Shown: one piece after another, positions 30,831-41,492 of the stretch | Numbering within the stretch: position 1 is the first letter of the stretch | How the letters are laid out: every line of letters starts with the position of its first letter | Assembly (NCBI GenBank): GCA_033816765.1 | Contig: CM066297.1 | Location: forward strand, 2,040,573-2,104,572 | From: Nothopassalora personata | Taxonomy: Eukaryota; Ascomycota; Dothideomycetes; Mycosphaerellales; Mycosphaerellaceae | Length of the DNA: 64,000 nucleotides | Reading direction: 5' to 3' | Position numbers and translations under genes: made by a program | The notes under the pieces: generated by a model | The model's input: only the letters and a program-made list of their open reading frames with translations | Databases searched by the model: none | What the model was told of the DNA's origin: nothing

Positions 30831-31508
30831 ATGTTAAGTGTCGATCAATACGATCGTTGAGTGGCAGAGCCCCGAGTTCCGAGTGTCCATGGGGAGATCT
30901 AGGGATGCACGGCGGACGACTGTGCCTTTGAATCCTACTCCCAATTCAACCGTCTGTGTTATGGAGAGCTGCGGCCTCCGCACCTTACTGTTGATGATGC
31001 ATAGGTACCCCGTTGTAAGGCGCCCCATGCCGGACAACGCTCAATCATGAATCCGAATGTCTTGGCCGAGCCTCTCCGCATGTGCTGCCTTGGCTATTTC
31101 GCCTAACGCACACCACTCAAACGCCGCACGAGAAGAGCACTGACAAAGATAGAGTGGATAGCTACGACCGCATCCGTATCTGCTATTCAGACTGTGAAAT
31201 CTCTAACCCACAAACATGATCCTGTGTCGCACCGCGGTGGAGGCGATGTCGCGAGCATCCAGCTTACAGTGCTGACTGAGTCGGCCAGCTATGTCGTGAG
31301 CGGCGACTCAGTTTGCCTCTAGATATGCCTAACAGGTGTGACGGAAACATCCTACGCGTACAATAACACCGGGTCCCTACAAAGAGACAGGATTGGAACT
31401 TAGTCTCGGCAAGGCTCGTATCCCTTGTACTGTACTTTTCCCTCATCTGTGCACCCCTGCCTCCATTCCATCGATATTCCTTACATGCCGTAACATTATC
31501 AAACAGAA
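30831..31508. other. Spacer between the two tandem relatives
   Basis: About 680 bp with only short, overlapping ORFs on both strands; nothing recognisable. Confidence 0.45.
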
Positions 31509-32432
31509 TCACACTACCCGGGGCGCCAACACAAGATCATCCGCCATATCAAACGTCACATTAACCATCTTCTGAAAAACCCCCTCCCCAAATTCATACT
31601 TGAACATCATTCGCACGCTGTAAACGCATCCGGCATCTACGCTAAAGTCTCCGTCCTCTTCTATCCATACTGCTCCATCCCCTCGTCCCATCCAAACCTG
31701 TTCCCCAAGAATCTTAGCCTGCCGTGATCAACTTGAGAAACGCCGTAGCATAGCACGGGAAAGAACGTACCCCAGTCGCACTCCACGTACAAGGTCTCGA
31801 CACCGCCGCAGCACTCGAGGGCGAGTTGACAATGTAAGCGTAGTAGATAGAGTCCAGATCGACGTACTTCGTGTTACCACCAAGGCCGATGGTACTTTGT
31901 GGGACTGACTGACCTTCTACGAGAGACCTGTCACATTAATGGCAGGTCTCCTTTCCAAAATGGGCTGAATAGGTCCGATCGTCAGGTCGAAGTCGGCCGG
32001 TAGGATCCCGAGAGTCTTGAGGAGGATGATTGGAGCAGGAGGGATGGCGAGGCCTTGGAGCTAAAGGGGGAAAGGAGTTCAGCGTCCAGAAGGATCCGAG
32101 AGCGCAGGCTGTCATGGACGTACAACGACCCGGGAGGTATAGGAGAGGCCGCGGGAGGGGCCTAGGCCCGGGGTGAGTTGTGGGAGAGCCGGGACCTCAG
32201 GGATGACGGCTGGTGGGGAAATGCCATCGAACTGGATTGATTGTGGTGTGTGAGCGGAAGATTGGTGAGAGGGGACTGTGGAAGGAGAGTTACCGTGGCG
32301 GTGTCCACGACGTAATTCCTGGTGGTGCTGGGTGGTGGAGTTGGTCGCAGTGGCTATGGCTGCTTGTAGAAACCATACAGCCTTCACGAGGGTCGAGAGC
32401 ACGGTGATTGCTTCTTTCCCTCCCGAATTCAT
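31509..32432 (-). CDS. Secreted-protein gene, copy 1 of a tandem pair (possibly decayed)
   Basis: Minus-strand gene of unknown function. Exon 1 (32432-32124) encodes a hydrophobic leader (TVLSTLVKAVWFLQAAIATA), a spacer, QFDGISPPAVIPEVPALPQL and GLSYTSRVV, then a GTACGT donor. The last exon (31718-31509) follows a clean 52-nt intron (31719-31770) and ends APRVV-stop. The middle block YVDLDSIYYAYIVNSP and PCTWSATG (to 31771) matches the copy at 30.0-30.8 kb. A 63-nt intron (32061-32123) opens an exon with LTIGPIQPILE, but that frame hits TAG at 31917-31919, so a frameshift would be required. A 215-nt intron (31909-32123) would keep everything in frame at 218 aa. Which one is used cannot be decided here. 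Confidence 0.5.
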
Positions 32433-32791
32433 CTTGAAGCTATGAAGCCGAGCTCCTGCATGGACAGCTTCGAGGTTCTCCTCAGATGAGCAAAGCGAAT
32501 AGATACGCCACTTGCGAGACACTGAGCGAGCAGATAAAGTGTTGTGATTGGTGATGTCGATAAGTGACGGACACTGCTGCCGAAAGGTACAAGAAATGAT
32601 GAAGGGGCACATCCTGGTGATGATATGCTTCACCAGCAAGATTTGTATCAATAAGCTCTGCATGCCGCGCAGTATACTCTGGGACAGTTGGAGCAGCCGA
32701 CTGCATATCCAACGACGTCTATCCTTCCGCACTGCTCAGTCTGCTCAGTGTGTACCGATGCTTGGAAGAGGTGCGTTGAGCTGGCTGCACT
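32433..32791. other. Spacer between secreted-protein gene and IES2
   Basis: About 360 bp. Promoter side of the secreted-protein gene and 3' side of IES2; no feature seen. Confidence 0.45.
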
Positions 32792-34031
32792 TTAGCCCAC
32801 CTCTTCCACCATTCGCCCGCCATTTGATCTGCTGAAGATGATCCCCACAGGTGCATCCATCCACTCGACAGGCACTCCAAGCCGGCTACCCTCCTTGTTG
32901 CTGACCCACCGGGTGTAGATGGGCTCTGGCTTGTCCTCGTCGTCATCCCCTGCTGCGTCTCCTCTTGCCCGGAGTGCTTGCATCTCTGCTCGCGTACGGC
33001 GCTTGGGAGCTGGCTTGCTGAGGAGCTTGTTGATTGTGTCCATCTGGAGATAGTGTTAGTACGGTCGACGAGGGCTGGTTAACTAGACATACCTTTTCTT
33101 CCTCGTTCCGCTTCTCGCTCAAGTTCTTGCGCCGTCGTGCCATCTCCTGCCGCCTCATGGCATGCTCTTCTTCAGTGAGGTGTTTCTTCTTCAAGGCTTC
33201 GTTCGACAGAGCCATCAGACCGCCATCGAACTCTTCCGTGCCAGAGAAGGCACCTCTTTGACGTTTGGTGAGCTTGCTGAGATCGGGTGTGGCACTGCGC
33301 GAATTCTCATCATCCTCCTCACTTCCCTCGTCGTCGTCCTCTTCTTCCTCTTCTTCGTTCTCCTCTTCATTGTCAGGCTCCAGGTCGTCCAAGTCCTCCA
33401 GCTCCGACAATTCATCGTCGTCGTCCTCGTCCTCCATTTCCTTGTCCTCGACAGATTTGAGAGGGCCTTCGTTGGGTGCTGACACTGTGACGTTCGGTCG
33501 AGCTTGACCGTTGACTCGCTGCTGCTTGATAACGGGCGGTGGAGGATGATCTCGCGACAGCTCGTCCATGTCCTCGTCTTCACCATCTGCATCCTCTTCG
33601 CTCTCGTCGTCATTACCAAGCAGCTCCCGGTCGACCTCAACCTCCGCATCATCTTCCTCCTCGCCTTCTGCATCATCTTCCTCCTCATCGCTATCTGGGT
33701 CTACAGCGGTTCTGGGGTTGCGCGTAGCCCGTGACGGACGTGGAGCTGGTGCAGGTGTCGCATCGCTTTCGCTCTGGTCGTTGGCATATGGGTTGGGCGG
33801 GATCTGCGCGCCTGATGTGGCTTGGCGAAGCTTGCTGGGTGGTGCCTTGACTGTGAGCCTGAGACTGGTCTTTCCGTTAGCTGGGCGTGCTACAGTCGCC
33901 GAGGAGCGTGAGGTAGCAGGGCTGGTGCTGGTGGTGCGGGTGCGTGGAGGGTTAGCGCGAGTGTACGGCTGTGCTGAGTCGCGGGCGCTGGTCGACGAGA
34001 CGGTGCGGCCGGAGCGGCGGGCGGGCGGCAT
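32792..34031 (-). CDS. IES2: INO80 complex subunit Ies2 (PAPA-1 domain)
   Basis: Chromatin-remodelling subunit; Ies2 stimulates the INO80 ATPase. Exon 1 is 34031-33093, followed by a 49-nt intron (33044-33092, GTATGT...CTCCAG, phase 0) and exon 2 at 33043-32792, for 396 aa. The N-terminus is basic and Ser/Thr/Pro-rich, followed by long acidic runs (about residues 112-245). The diagnostic PAPA-1 region crosses the splice: LTKRQRGAFSG, then KKKHLTEEEHAMRRQEMARR, then KRNEEEK joined to MDTINKLLSKPAPKRR. The C-terminal PIYTRWVSNKEGSRLGVP and EWMDAPVG are the conserved Ies2 tail. A 281-aa antisense ORF here is a by-product of the acidic codon runs. Confidence 0.93.
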
Positions 34032-34835
34032 GTTTGGTGTGATTCGGGCGTGTCGTAGTGGACATGTATGTTGGCGTGGTGTAGTCGCCGTATGCGAGGT
34101 GGTGTTTTGCGGAATGCTGACTGTGCCGACGATTGTGTACGTACGTTTAGGTGGACAGGAACATGCAGTCCCTTTTCCAAAGAAATCGTCCGGGGATTTG
34201 CGTTCGCTCGCATGGTGTTGGTGGCCGCTGTCGTGTCGCAGCTTCCGTCGTGCATGGTTTGTTTATTGGTGCACTCAACCCACCACCCAGCACTGCACTG
34301 CACTGCACTGCACCGCACCGCAGCAGCGACCAGCCTCTCTTCAGCTTCCTTCCTCGTGCCTGAAAGAGCTTGCCGTATACTGTACCATACCACTGCCGAT
34401 TGAAACAACATGAAAGCATGAGATGTGCCGTGACGTACCCGCTACTACTGCCGCTACGCGATGTTGCTGGCGGATGATACGCCGGCAGGCTCGCTGCGCC
34501 TGATGCTGCTGCACTTGTGCTGACTGGCACTCCCGAAGACGACTTCAGCCTCTTGTTGCTGCTGTCCTGACGGTCCATCGGTGATGCATAGGCTTCTGGA
34601 AATGGCAGTTGCCGCGTCGAATCTCGCACAGAGTTGTGTGCGCGAGGGGAGGTGGTACCGTGCTGCTGCAGCCACCGGCGTTGCTGTGTTGGGGGAGGCC
34701 GGTGCCATGTCTGCCTGATCCATGCCTGCCGAGGTGATAACTGCCCGACCCGGCCACTGTAGCCCGAGGAAAGATAGACTGGTCCATCTCGCGCACGCAT
34801 CTATTGTTCTTCCCATACACGTCCAGGATAGAACA
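34032..34835. other. Divergent promoter region IES2 / Pex14-17 with pentanucleotide repeat
   Basis: About 800 bp between divergent genes. A CACTG pentamer is repeated four times at 34291-34310 and continues as two CACCG units. A minus-strand ORF start at 34578 (MDRQDSSNKRLKSSSG) runs into a GTACGTC donor-like site; it could be an upstream exon or chance. Confidence 0.5.
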
Positions 34836-35942
34836 ATGTCGATCGGCAAGCCGAAGCCAGCGATCCCGGAATGGCAACGCACCGCCCAGACGAAGCCTGC
34901 ACCGACCGAAGACGCCGTCTACAGCCAGCCAGAAGAGAGTCAAGGCCAGCAGGATGCTGAGACGGAGCTGAAGGAGGTGTCGGTAGCTCCAGTGCCTACA
35001 GAGGATGATGTCGACAGAGAAAGTACGCCGGTAGCATCGGGAGACGAGGCGACGAAGGCTGAAGAGACCGGTCAGGTCAAGCCTGGCAGCAGTTTCGGCA
35101 CCAATGACTTCGCGACCTTTAAACAGCACGAGCAACAGTCGCAGCAGAGCCGATCGAGACCGACCGCACAAACATCGCTACCACAGCAGAGGCCCGCTGC
35201 ACCGCCCATCATCACATATCCCGAATTCCTCGTCGAAGCACATAAGCCGCCGCCGCTCATCACACCTTCGCGCGTGCTGAACTTCACGTACGGCGCAGGA
35301 GCCGTGGTTGCGCTGCTATACGGTGCCAGCAAATGGATCATCAACCCGATGCAGGACAGCCTAGGCGAAGCAAGACACGACTTCTTCTCGCACAGCCAGA
35401 GCAAGGTCGACGAGCTGAACGAGCGCTTGTCCAAGATCGTGACCAAGATACCGGACTCGAAGAAGGACGGCATTGCTTCAGAGGCCGATGGTGATGATGC
35501 AGACAGCGAGACCAGCGATCCCACCGAGCTGTACCACCGAGACATGGGTACGCAGACGTCTCCACCACCGACGCGACGATCGTCGTTGCCAGGTGGTGCT
35601 ACGCCAGAGAATAAGGATCCTGTCACATATCAAGTTGGTGCTCTTGACATCATGAAGAGTCACCTTGATGAGCTTGCTACCGGCTCGGAGAGAACTGCGG
35701 AAGCATACAAACATCGTCAAGAGACAATGAACAAGCTCAAGCATTACCTCGATGGGTTGACATATGGAGGTGCATCGTACATATGGCAGTCAAGCGAAGA
35801 TACCATGGCGCTGAAGAATGGCAATGATGGCAAAGGTGACGAGATCGAACAGTTCAAGAAAGAAGTGCGAGCGGTCAAAGGCCTTCTGCTCAGCGCGAAA
35901 CGCTTCCCGGCAGCGAGTCGACCGATCGCTGGGGCTGCGTAA
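34836..35942 (+). CDS. Peroxisomal docking protein of the Pex14/17 (Pex33) type
   Basis: 368 aa from ATG 34836 (MSIGKPKPAIPEWQ). Filamentous fungi have a Pex14-like protein (PEX33 in Neurospora, also called Pex14/17) that lacks the N-terminal Pex5-binding domain of Pex14 but joins the peroxisomal docking complex. The match here is PPIITYPEFLVEAHKPPPL (about residues 125-143), one membrane segment (YGAGAVVALLYGASKWII, about 157-174), then a coiled coil with SLGEARHDFF and KVDELNERLSKIVTKI. The N-terminal 120 residues are Gln/Pro/Glu-rich. The C-terminal part (about 260-355) has helices and a Trp-containing motif (GASYIWQSSED). The frame is open from 34722, but 34836 has the better context. The family call rests on overall pattern, so a related peroxin is possible. 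Confidence 0.78.
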   Translation: MSIGKPKPAIPEWQRTAQTKPAPTEDAVYSQPEESQGQQDAETELKEVSVAPVPTEDDVDRESTPVASGDEATKAEETGQVKPGSSFGTNDFATFKQHEQQSQQSRSRPTAQTSLPQQRPAAPPIITYPEFLVEAHKPPPLITPSRVLNFTYGAGAVVALLYGASKWIINPMQDSLGEARHDFFSHSQSKVDELNERLSKIVTKIPDSKKDGIASEADGDDADSETSDPTELYHRDMGTQTSPPPTRRSSLPGGATPENKDPVTYQVGALDIMKSHLDELATGSERTAEAYKHRQETMNKLKHYLDGLTYGGASYIWQSSEDTMALKNGNDGKGDEIEQFKKEVRAVKGLLLSAKRFPAASRPIAGAA

Positions 35943-36852
35943 AGGCCTTCAGCTGGGCAGCACTTAATCAGGGTTCACCGCGGCGATCTGGTTCCGATCG
36001 TCGTGTACCACTTGGCAGTAGTGGCCATCATCCAGCATGTATGAGGTGCTTGCAAGGCGTCATTCAGAGAGGCTTGTCACGACTTGAAAGCAGCGCTTCA
36101 ACCGAGTGGGGGTTGCTGGTAAAAGAGGCGGCCGCCAGTGCAATGTTCCAACGACATTTCGACGACTACGATAATAACGACATTACAGCCCAGCTATTAA
36201 TCGTCAAGACGAAGGCTGGATCAACAACAGCGCGCGCCTTGCTTCGACGACAAAACGACGGGAGTGAAGGGTCTAGAAATGCTGTACGGAGATCACGATT
36301 GCTGTTGCTGTTTGGACCGCGGCGGGCACCTCTTCTGTCACCAGCCATTGGAGTCTTGTATAGAGACGGCGACTCTGCAAAACGTCAGAAACGACCTGAG
36401 CCTGGAGGGTACCCAACCGCGCCCGATCCTTCTCGCGTGTTGGACATATATGTGTGATGAATCTGCCGGACGCCCAAGCACAAGAAAGCAGCATTTGGGA
36501 GTTTAACGAGCAGCTCCGATGAACGTGGGGCAGCAGAAGATGCAGCCGCTTTACCGGGAATAATGTGTTGACGCCCTGATGCGTTCATCCTGGGTCGACG
36601 GCAGTACCCTCAGAGCCACGGGACAGAGCTGGAGAAGGCGTCCTAAGCCTAAGCACCTTTTCAATGAAGCCACTCAAGCCACCCCCTGAGGGGCCGATGT
36701 TACGTGAGGTACATCTGACACGGTTAAATCGACACTGCTCACTCCACGTTCATGAATCAACACAACACACCCACGACACATACTCTAGAAACCACAGCTC
36801 GCCGGGTTCCAGTTGTTGCCTGCATCTCTACCGCAACTTTCATCTCCGAGCC
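35943..36852. other. Intergenic spacer upstream of the ATP-grasp gene
   Basis: About 900 bp. ORFs of up to 138 aa on both strands overlap and have no domain. The ATP-grasp frame is open upstream to 36664, but that part looks non-coding. Confidence 0.5.
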
Positions 36853-38355
36853 ATGGCGAAGCTTCCCAACATTACATTGGATACAACACTACACGAGCTG
36901 TACAAGCAGGCCGGCCATGACTACAAACACAATCGGACAGCACATATCTTCTGTGGTGTCACTTCAGCCCTGGACCTGACACCTGACTTCCCCAGGAACC
37001 ATAAGTACGTCTACCAGGAGAGTGCTTTCGACGATCCGCGGGTCAACGACGAGAAATTTCGTCAAGCTTTGGCAGTGAAGTTCCTTGCGCTCGTGCCGCA
37101 ACGCGATGCGTTCATCGCCGGCCTTGATTCTGTGTTGTTCTTTCATACCTCGCCAGATAAGGCTAAGACGGCGCATGACATTGAAGAGACAAACAAAACA
37201 CTGAGCGTTGTGTCCTCCCGTCAACGGCCCGAGCCAATATTCTCCGCGGGCCCTGCATGCCTGCAAGACGTCGCACATGACCATGGACTGGAGAGAGTTT
37301 CTTTAAAACTCATACTCGACGATGTGGTCGAAGCGACTTATCACCCTGATGGCAGTGTGAAATGCTTAGTCGATGCTGATGTGATCTGGTACCTCAACTC
37401 AAAGGAAGCGCTGGCAAGGTCGGATCTGCCAACACCTTGTTCCACTATCATCGAAATCGAGCAGCATGTCGATGATCATGTGATGAACACACCAGGTCTG
37501 GAAGCTATGCATGGTCAAAATGCTTTTGGCTTCGATCGTCGAATGGCCCGGAGAGACTGGCTGGACAGTCAGAAAGAGGCAATCATGGAGGCTATCAAAC
37601 AACATCCCTTACCTTTCGTAGTGAAGCGCAACCAGTCCTTCGCAGGCGCCGGTACTCATGTCCTCGCAACAGAATCTGAACGCACAGAACTCCTAGACAA
37701 GCTCGAAGCGAAATCGCTCGAGAAGCTCTTGACTCACATTACCGCATCTAACGAGCACCTAAATCTGGGCACTGTCATCATCTCGGACATGGTTAAGGAC
37801 CCTATTGCAAACATTGGCATGACTGTCTTCGCAACAAGGTCTGGCGAACCAGTCTTCCTCGGCGCATCGGACCAGATGATCGACGAATCAAGCTCTTCCT
37901 GGCTTGGAAGCACCATCATCTACTCGCGCCAAGAAGACATGGAAAAACGTCTGACCCCCATCATGAAGCAAATTGCGACTTGGCTACACGAGCATCAATA
38001 CATTGGACCGGTGGGTGCAGACATTCTTCAAACCCAAGAGGGCGACTACCAAATCATCGACCTGAACGTCCGAACTTCGGGGTCGCTATGCCTGCCACTA
38101 ATGACAACGCACTTCACTAGTCGGGGCTTGGACGCAGCGGGGTCAATCTCGATTACGGTCAAGGGGAGTAGAGAGGAGTTCATCAAGCACTTCGAAGATG
38201 ACTTCGTCGGCGGCAGGATGGTCATCGTCGCGTGGTACGAAGAACATGATCTAGGTGAGAGTTATGGGGATATTATGGTTGGCGATGAGGATGAGAAACG
38301 CCTCGGGGAGGCTATCGAGAGGATCAGGGCTGTGGGTGGGACTGTCACGTTCTAG
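36853..38355 (+). CDS. ATP-grasp domain protein
   Basis: An intronless gene; 500 aa from ATG 36853, whose GCCATGG context is much better than the upstream ATG at 36664. Fungal orphan ATP-grasp proteins of this layout are known as solid-state-culture-specific ATP-grasp proteins. ATP-grasp enzymes join a carboxylate to an amine or thiol through an acyl phosphate. Seen here: PFVVKRNQSFAGAGTHVLAT (lysine strand and glycine loop, about residues 255-275), then VIISDMVKDPIANIGMTVFA. The metal-binding end is GPVGADILQTQEGDYQIIDLNVRTSGS (about 388-414), containing Asp and Asn ligands. The substrate is unknown, and no PKS, NRPS or transporter lies nearby to suggest a cluster. Confidence 0.85.
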   Translation: MAKLPNITLDTTLHELYKQAGHDYKHNRTAHIFCGVTSALDLTPDFPRNHKYVYQESAFDDPRVNDEKFRQALAVKFLALVPQRDAFIAGLDSVLFFHTSPDKAKTAHDIEETNKTLSVVSSRQRPEPIFSAGPACLQDVAHDHGLERVSLKLILDDVVEATYHPDGSVKCLVDADVIWYLNSKEALARSDLPTPCSTIIEIEQHVDDHVMNTPGLEAMHGQNAFGFDRRMARRDWLDSQKEAIMEAIKQHPLPFVVKRNQSFAGAGTHVLATESERTELLDKLEAKSLEKLLTHITASNEHLNLGTVIISDMVKDPIANIGMTVFATRSGEPVFLGASDQMIDESSSSWLGSTIIYSRQEDMEKRLTPIMKQIATWLHEHQYIGPVGADILQTQEGDYQIIDLNVRTSGSLCLPLMTTHFTSRGLDAAGSISITVKGSREEFIKHFEDDFVGGRMVIVAWYEEHDLGESYGDIMVGDEDEKRLGEAIERIRAVGGTVTF

Positions 38356-38597
38356 CGCACAGGGTACAGATGTGAAAGATTTAGTACTATGAAATGATTC
38401 TCTCTCAGCCTGTGCATGGCACTCGCACTCAGGTCCACGTCGACGGCCTGGTTCATACAGTTAAGTTCCTATAGCTTATATTGAAAGACGACTGGATCGA
38501 TAAAAATCAGAACGCCAACCTGAACTTCAAGAGGCCATGATCCCGCGATATTAAAGCTAAGTCTCGCCCCGGTCCAGCTACAGAATGATGCAACCAA
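38356..38597. other. 3' flank of the ATP-grasp gene
   Basis: AT-richer 3' flank without coding potential. Confidence 0.4.
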
Positions 38598-38825
38598 TCA
38601 AAATATCTCCACCACTCCTGACCTTTCGCTACCATTCTCCGGTGACGCGTGGTTACCCATGGCAGAATTTACTAGAGTCGGAGCGGGAGGAGCCACCGGG
38701 GTCTGCGCCAGCAAGCCGCCCGGACTATCTTCCATGGGAGAACAGGTGACGGTTGTAATGCAATGGGTATGCTCACGCGGTGCGTTCATGGGATAACCAC
38801 ATGGGAGAGAATTTTGGTGTGGCAT
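38598..38825 (-). CDS. Small hypothetical protein (75 aa), doubtful
   Basis: ORF from ATG 38825 (MPHQNSLPCGYPMNAPREHT) with a low-complexity Pro/Ser/Asn composition, ending ERSGVVEIF. No domain, signal peptide or membrane segment. The frame is open further upstream. It is included because its composition resembles other small ORFs in this sparse region; real expression is uncertain. Confidence 0.25.
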   Translation of the reverse strand: MPHQNSLPCGYPMNAPREHTHCITTVTCSPMEDSPGGLLAQTPVAPPAPTLVNSAMGNHASPENGSERSGVVEIF

Positions 38826-39215
38826 TGTTGAGGTGGATGAGGTTTGCCGTTTGGGTCGGTGGGAGGCGGTGAATGTAGTGGAGAAGAAGAAGAAATCGTG
38901 AGGAAGAGTGTAGGGCTTTTCGGTACTGCAGGAAGAGGCCTGGCATACCTTTTCACAGGTCTCGGCGGCGCAGCGGGCATGGTATATTGTAAGCGTAGCG
39001 ACGGACGGCATGAGAATGAGGGGCGACAAAGGTGCGGGCTGACGACGATGGATAGGTACGTACTGACATGTCTATAGATCAACACAAGTCAGATCAGATC
39101 ACGAAAACCCAGGCGTAGCATCAAAAAACGATCGATTTCAATCTGTTATCTATGACACCCAAAAACTCATCTGGAGGGTCTCGGATCATGCGCCTGGAAG
39201 ATGCTACGTGATGAC
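38826..39215. other. Spacer between two small minus-strand ORFs
   Basis: About 390 bp with overlapping ORFs on both strands and no supported feature. Confidence 0.4.
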
Positions 39216-39446
39216 TCAGCCTGTCAGAAGATCACCGCCACCCCTCATTTGGAACGAGGCCTTGTTGGCGACGGGCAGCACCTCTGGTCCTTCCGGTTGT
39301 GGCTCGTCAGGGAAGGGAGGTGGAATTAGGGGTAGGGTTCGCGATTGCCAGTCACAATGGGATGGTTGGCAGTTTGAGCCATCATCGGGGCACCGACTGT
39401 ATTTTGGCACTGGCTGCTTGGCGCTTGAGATTCGAGAGGTGGACAT
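39216..39446 (-). CDS. Small Pro-rich hypothetical protein (76 aa), doubtful
   Basis: An ORF starting MSTSRISSAKQPVPKYSRCP with the favourable context AACGATGTCC. It contains three cysteines and a LPLIPPPFPDEPQPEGPE proline stretch. Not recognised; no signal peptide. It could be a small cytosolic protein or chance. Confidence 0.28.
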   Translation of the reverse strand: MSTSRISSAKQPVPKYSRCPDDGSNCQPSHCDWQSRTLPLIPPPFPDEPQPEGPEVLPVANKASFQMRGGGDLLTG

Positions 39447-40019
39447 CGTTACCGATAAGATGGGCGTGGAAGATTGAAGAGTAGCTTGATCGATCGGGTA
39501 TTGTGTGAGCTAGCGTGCCTGATCTAGTGGAAGAGAAGGGAACGAAGAAGTGGTGTAAGGTATAGGGGTTTGGGGACCGGAGGATATAGTATGGTATTCT
39601 GCCGTCGTCGCAAGAGTTTAAGACTACGGTAGTGAATACTGATTTCCGAATCGTAGGTACGCCGGACCTGCGAGGGCACGGTTACCATATTTCCTACGGT
39701 GACCGGGAAACCCTCTCTCTCTCTCTCTTTACTACCTAAAACGCTATATCCACCCAACATTTCACTGGTGGAGATCAATATCGGAAACGAGCAAGCTCCG
39801 CGAAGACGTCATCAGAAACGAGTCTTTCGATTGCACTTGGAAACATGCATTGAGCGATGAAAAAAGGGCTCTCCTGCCGGTAAGTTGCAGCCAATAGATA
39901 GACCTTCCAGCTGTCGACCACAGCGCATTTGGCCTGTGGCCTGCAGGCTTCGAAGTCTAGGCTGCGAGGATGGCGCTGAGCATGATTATCTTGGTGCTGA
40001 AGATGAGTGGTACGAGCTG
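39447..40019. other. Spacer with (CT)n microsatellite
   Basis: About 570 bp. A perfect CT dinucleotide run of eight units lies at 39713-39728. No coding candidate. Confidence 0.5.
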
Positions 40020-40376
40020 CTAAGTCTTAGCGTGGACGTGCAGATCCCCCGTGGTGTGAGGCTTACAGGGAAGGTTCGTCGGGAACGGGGGCGGTAGGAG
40101 TGGTGAGTGCCGCACGGAGTGCCTGGCATAATGAGGTTGTGCGGAGCTTGAGTACAGTAACTGCTCAGGAAGGTCCGAGTAAAGGCCAGAGGCTGGCGGG
40201 AGCGGAAAGGCAATTGGTGCATACTGCGATTTCTCTGCGCAGGGACGTGCTATGAGTTCTATCAGGACATGGAACACGGGCATTCGGGTGAGTAAGGCTG
40301 CAATTTCAGGAGACGAAGCCACGGTGACCAGTGCAAGTAGCAGAACGAATGGCTGATGCCACAAGACTACTGACAT
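40020..40376 (-). CDS. Possible small secreted protein (118 aa), doubtful
   Basis: Starting at the first ATG of the frame (40376), the protein opens with a hydrophobic leader (VVLWHQPFVLLLALVTVASS) that could be a signal peptide or membrane anchor. A Pro/Ser/His-rich remainder follows with no domain. There are few cysteines, unlike typical effectors. An overlapping frame on the other strand is also partly open. Confidence 0.22.
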   Translation of the reverse strand: MSVVLWHQPFVLLLALVTVASSPEIAALLTRMPVFHVLIELIARPCAEKSQYAPIAFPLPPASGLYSDLPEQLLYSSSAQPHYARHSVRHSPLLPPPFPTNLPCKPHTTGDLHVHAKT

Positions 40377-41270
40377 CCATGCGGACGTCACAGATCTAGC
40401 ACGCGACGGAATTGTTTTTAAGGCTCGGCCAGGATAATCTCCAAAGCAACACCATGATACAAGGGCCTGTCGACCGCGCTACAAACACCTATCTACAGTG
40501 ATGCATCGCAACCGATCCGGAGGAAGGAAAGTAGACGCCTAGGGGATGGACCAGGAAAGTCTCAACGTGTGACGACTAGACCATCGCGACAGGCGGAAAA
40601 GACGGTCCCTCAATTTTCGGGGGGGTGGAGACCAGTCTTGGCCAGGTCCGACTGCATTGCCACCGCCCATGATGATTTCGCAAGTAGGATGTGGGTCTTT
40701 GGACTTGTCCGAAGGTTTTGATGTGAGAGCTGGTTGCGTTGAGGTTCGTGGTTGTGAGTGGTTCTTGGGTTGAGAAGAAAAGAGCAGAAGGGAGAAAGAT
40801 AGGCTCTCATACTGATGGGCAGGATGTGATGCATGTTGTGATACTGCTCTGAGAGCGGTGTATAGCGCAGGTGTGGTGGCAATGAGGTGACGAGGTCACC
40901 GCTACGGTATTGCCTTCGTGAATGCCCAGCATTCAGAGAAGAACGAGTAGTGAATTTCAAAAAAAAAACGGGGACGGACTTGTGCCACGAGACTCGCGAC
41001 GCAAACATTCATCATGGCCACATTGAGATTCAGTTGGAGACGATCATAACTCAATGGCCCTGTCAACGGGGAAGTTTTATGATTGACATGATCAGAAGCT
41101 GCTCTGGGCACGATCGACGTCGAAGTGGCATAAGATCAAGACAATCGCCAAGAGCAATTCAATTCATACAGAACATGGAAAAACGCCAAAGCTACGGTCC
41201 CTCACAACTATTCCGCGCCGGGCATAGTGAACAGATCGCAGCTGCAGAAGCAAAGACATCTGCTCTTTCG
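40377..41270. other. Spacer without supported genes
   Basis: About 900 bp. A nine-to-ten-base A run occurs near 40960. Overlapping ORFs on both strands look like chance. Confidence 0.4.
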
Positions 41271-41492
41271 TCAAGACCCAGAGTGCTTCTGCTCAGCATC
41301 CGAAAGCTGTTTCTTCTCGCGAGCAGCCCGCTCTGCAGCGATCTTTGCTTTGAGAACAGGATCTCCTCCGCAGCCGCAGTCGCACCACGGCACTGATGGT
41401 CGAGGAGGGCCTGGACCATTGCCGTTGGGTCCTCCGCCACCACCGCCGCCTTTGGATGGCGGTATGCGCTCTGAATGGTCGTTTTCTGGCAT
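41271..41492 (-). CDS. Small Gly/Pro-rich hypothetical protein (73 aa)
   Basis: The ORF MPENDHSERIPPSKGG continues with a seven-glycine run, PNGNGPGPPRPSVPW, a compact CDCGCGG cysteine motif, and a charged helical tail (KAKIAAERAAREKKQLSD). The combination of biased composition, cysteine cluster and clear helix looks more like coding than the surrounding ORFs. No family recognised. The clustered cysteines could bind metal; this is speculation. Confidence 0.4.
   Translation of the reverse strand: MPENDHSERIPPSKGGGGGGGPNGNGPGPPRPSVPWCDCGCGGDPVLKAKIAAERAAREKKQLSDAEQKHSGS

Noticed and set aside
33568..34413. 281-aa Ser-rich plus-strand ORF
   Set aside because: It arises from reading the acidic codon runs of IES2 backwards (poly-Ser) and continues into the promoter.
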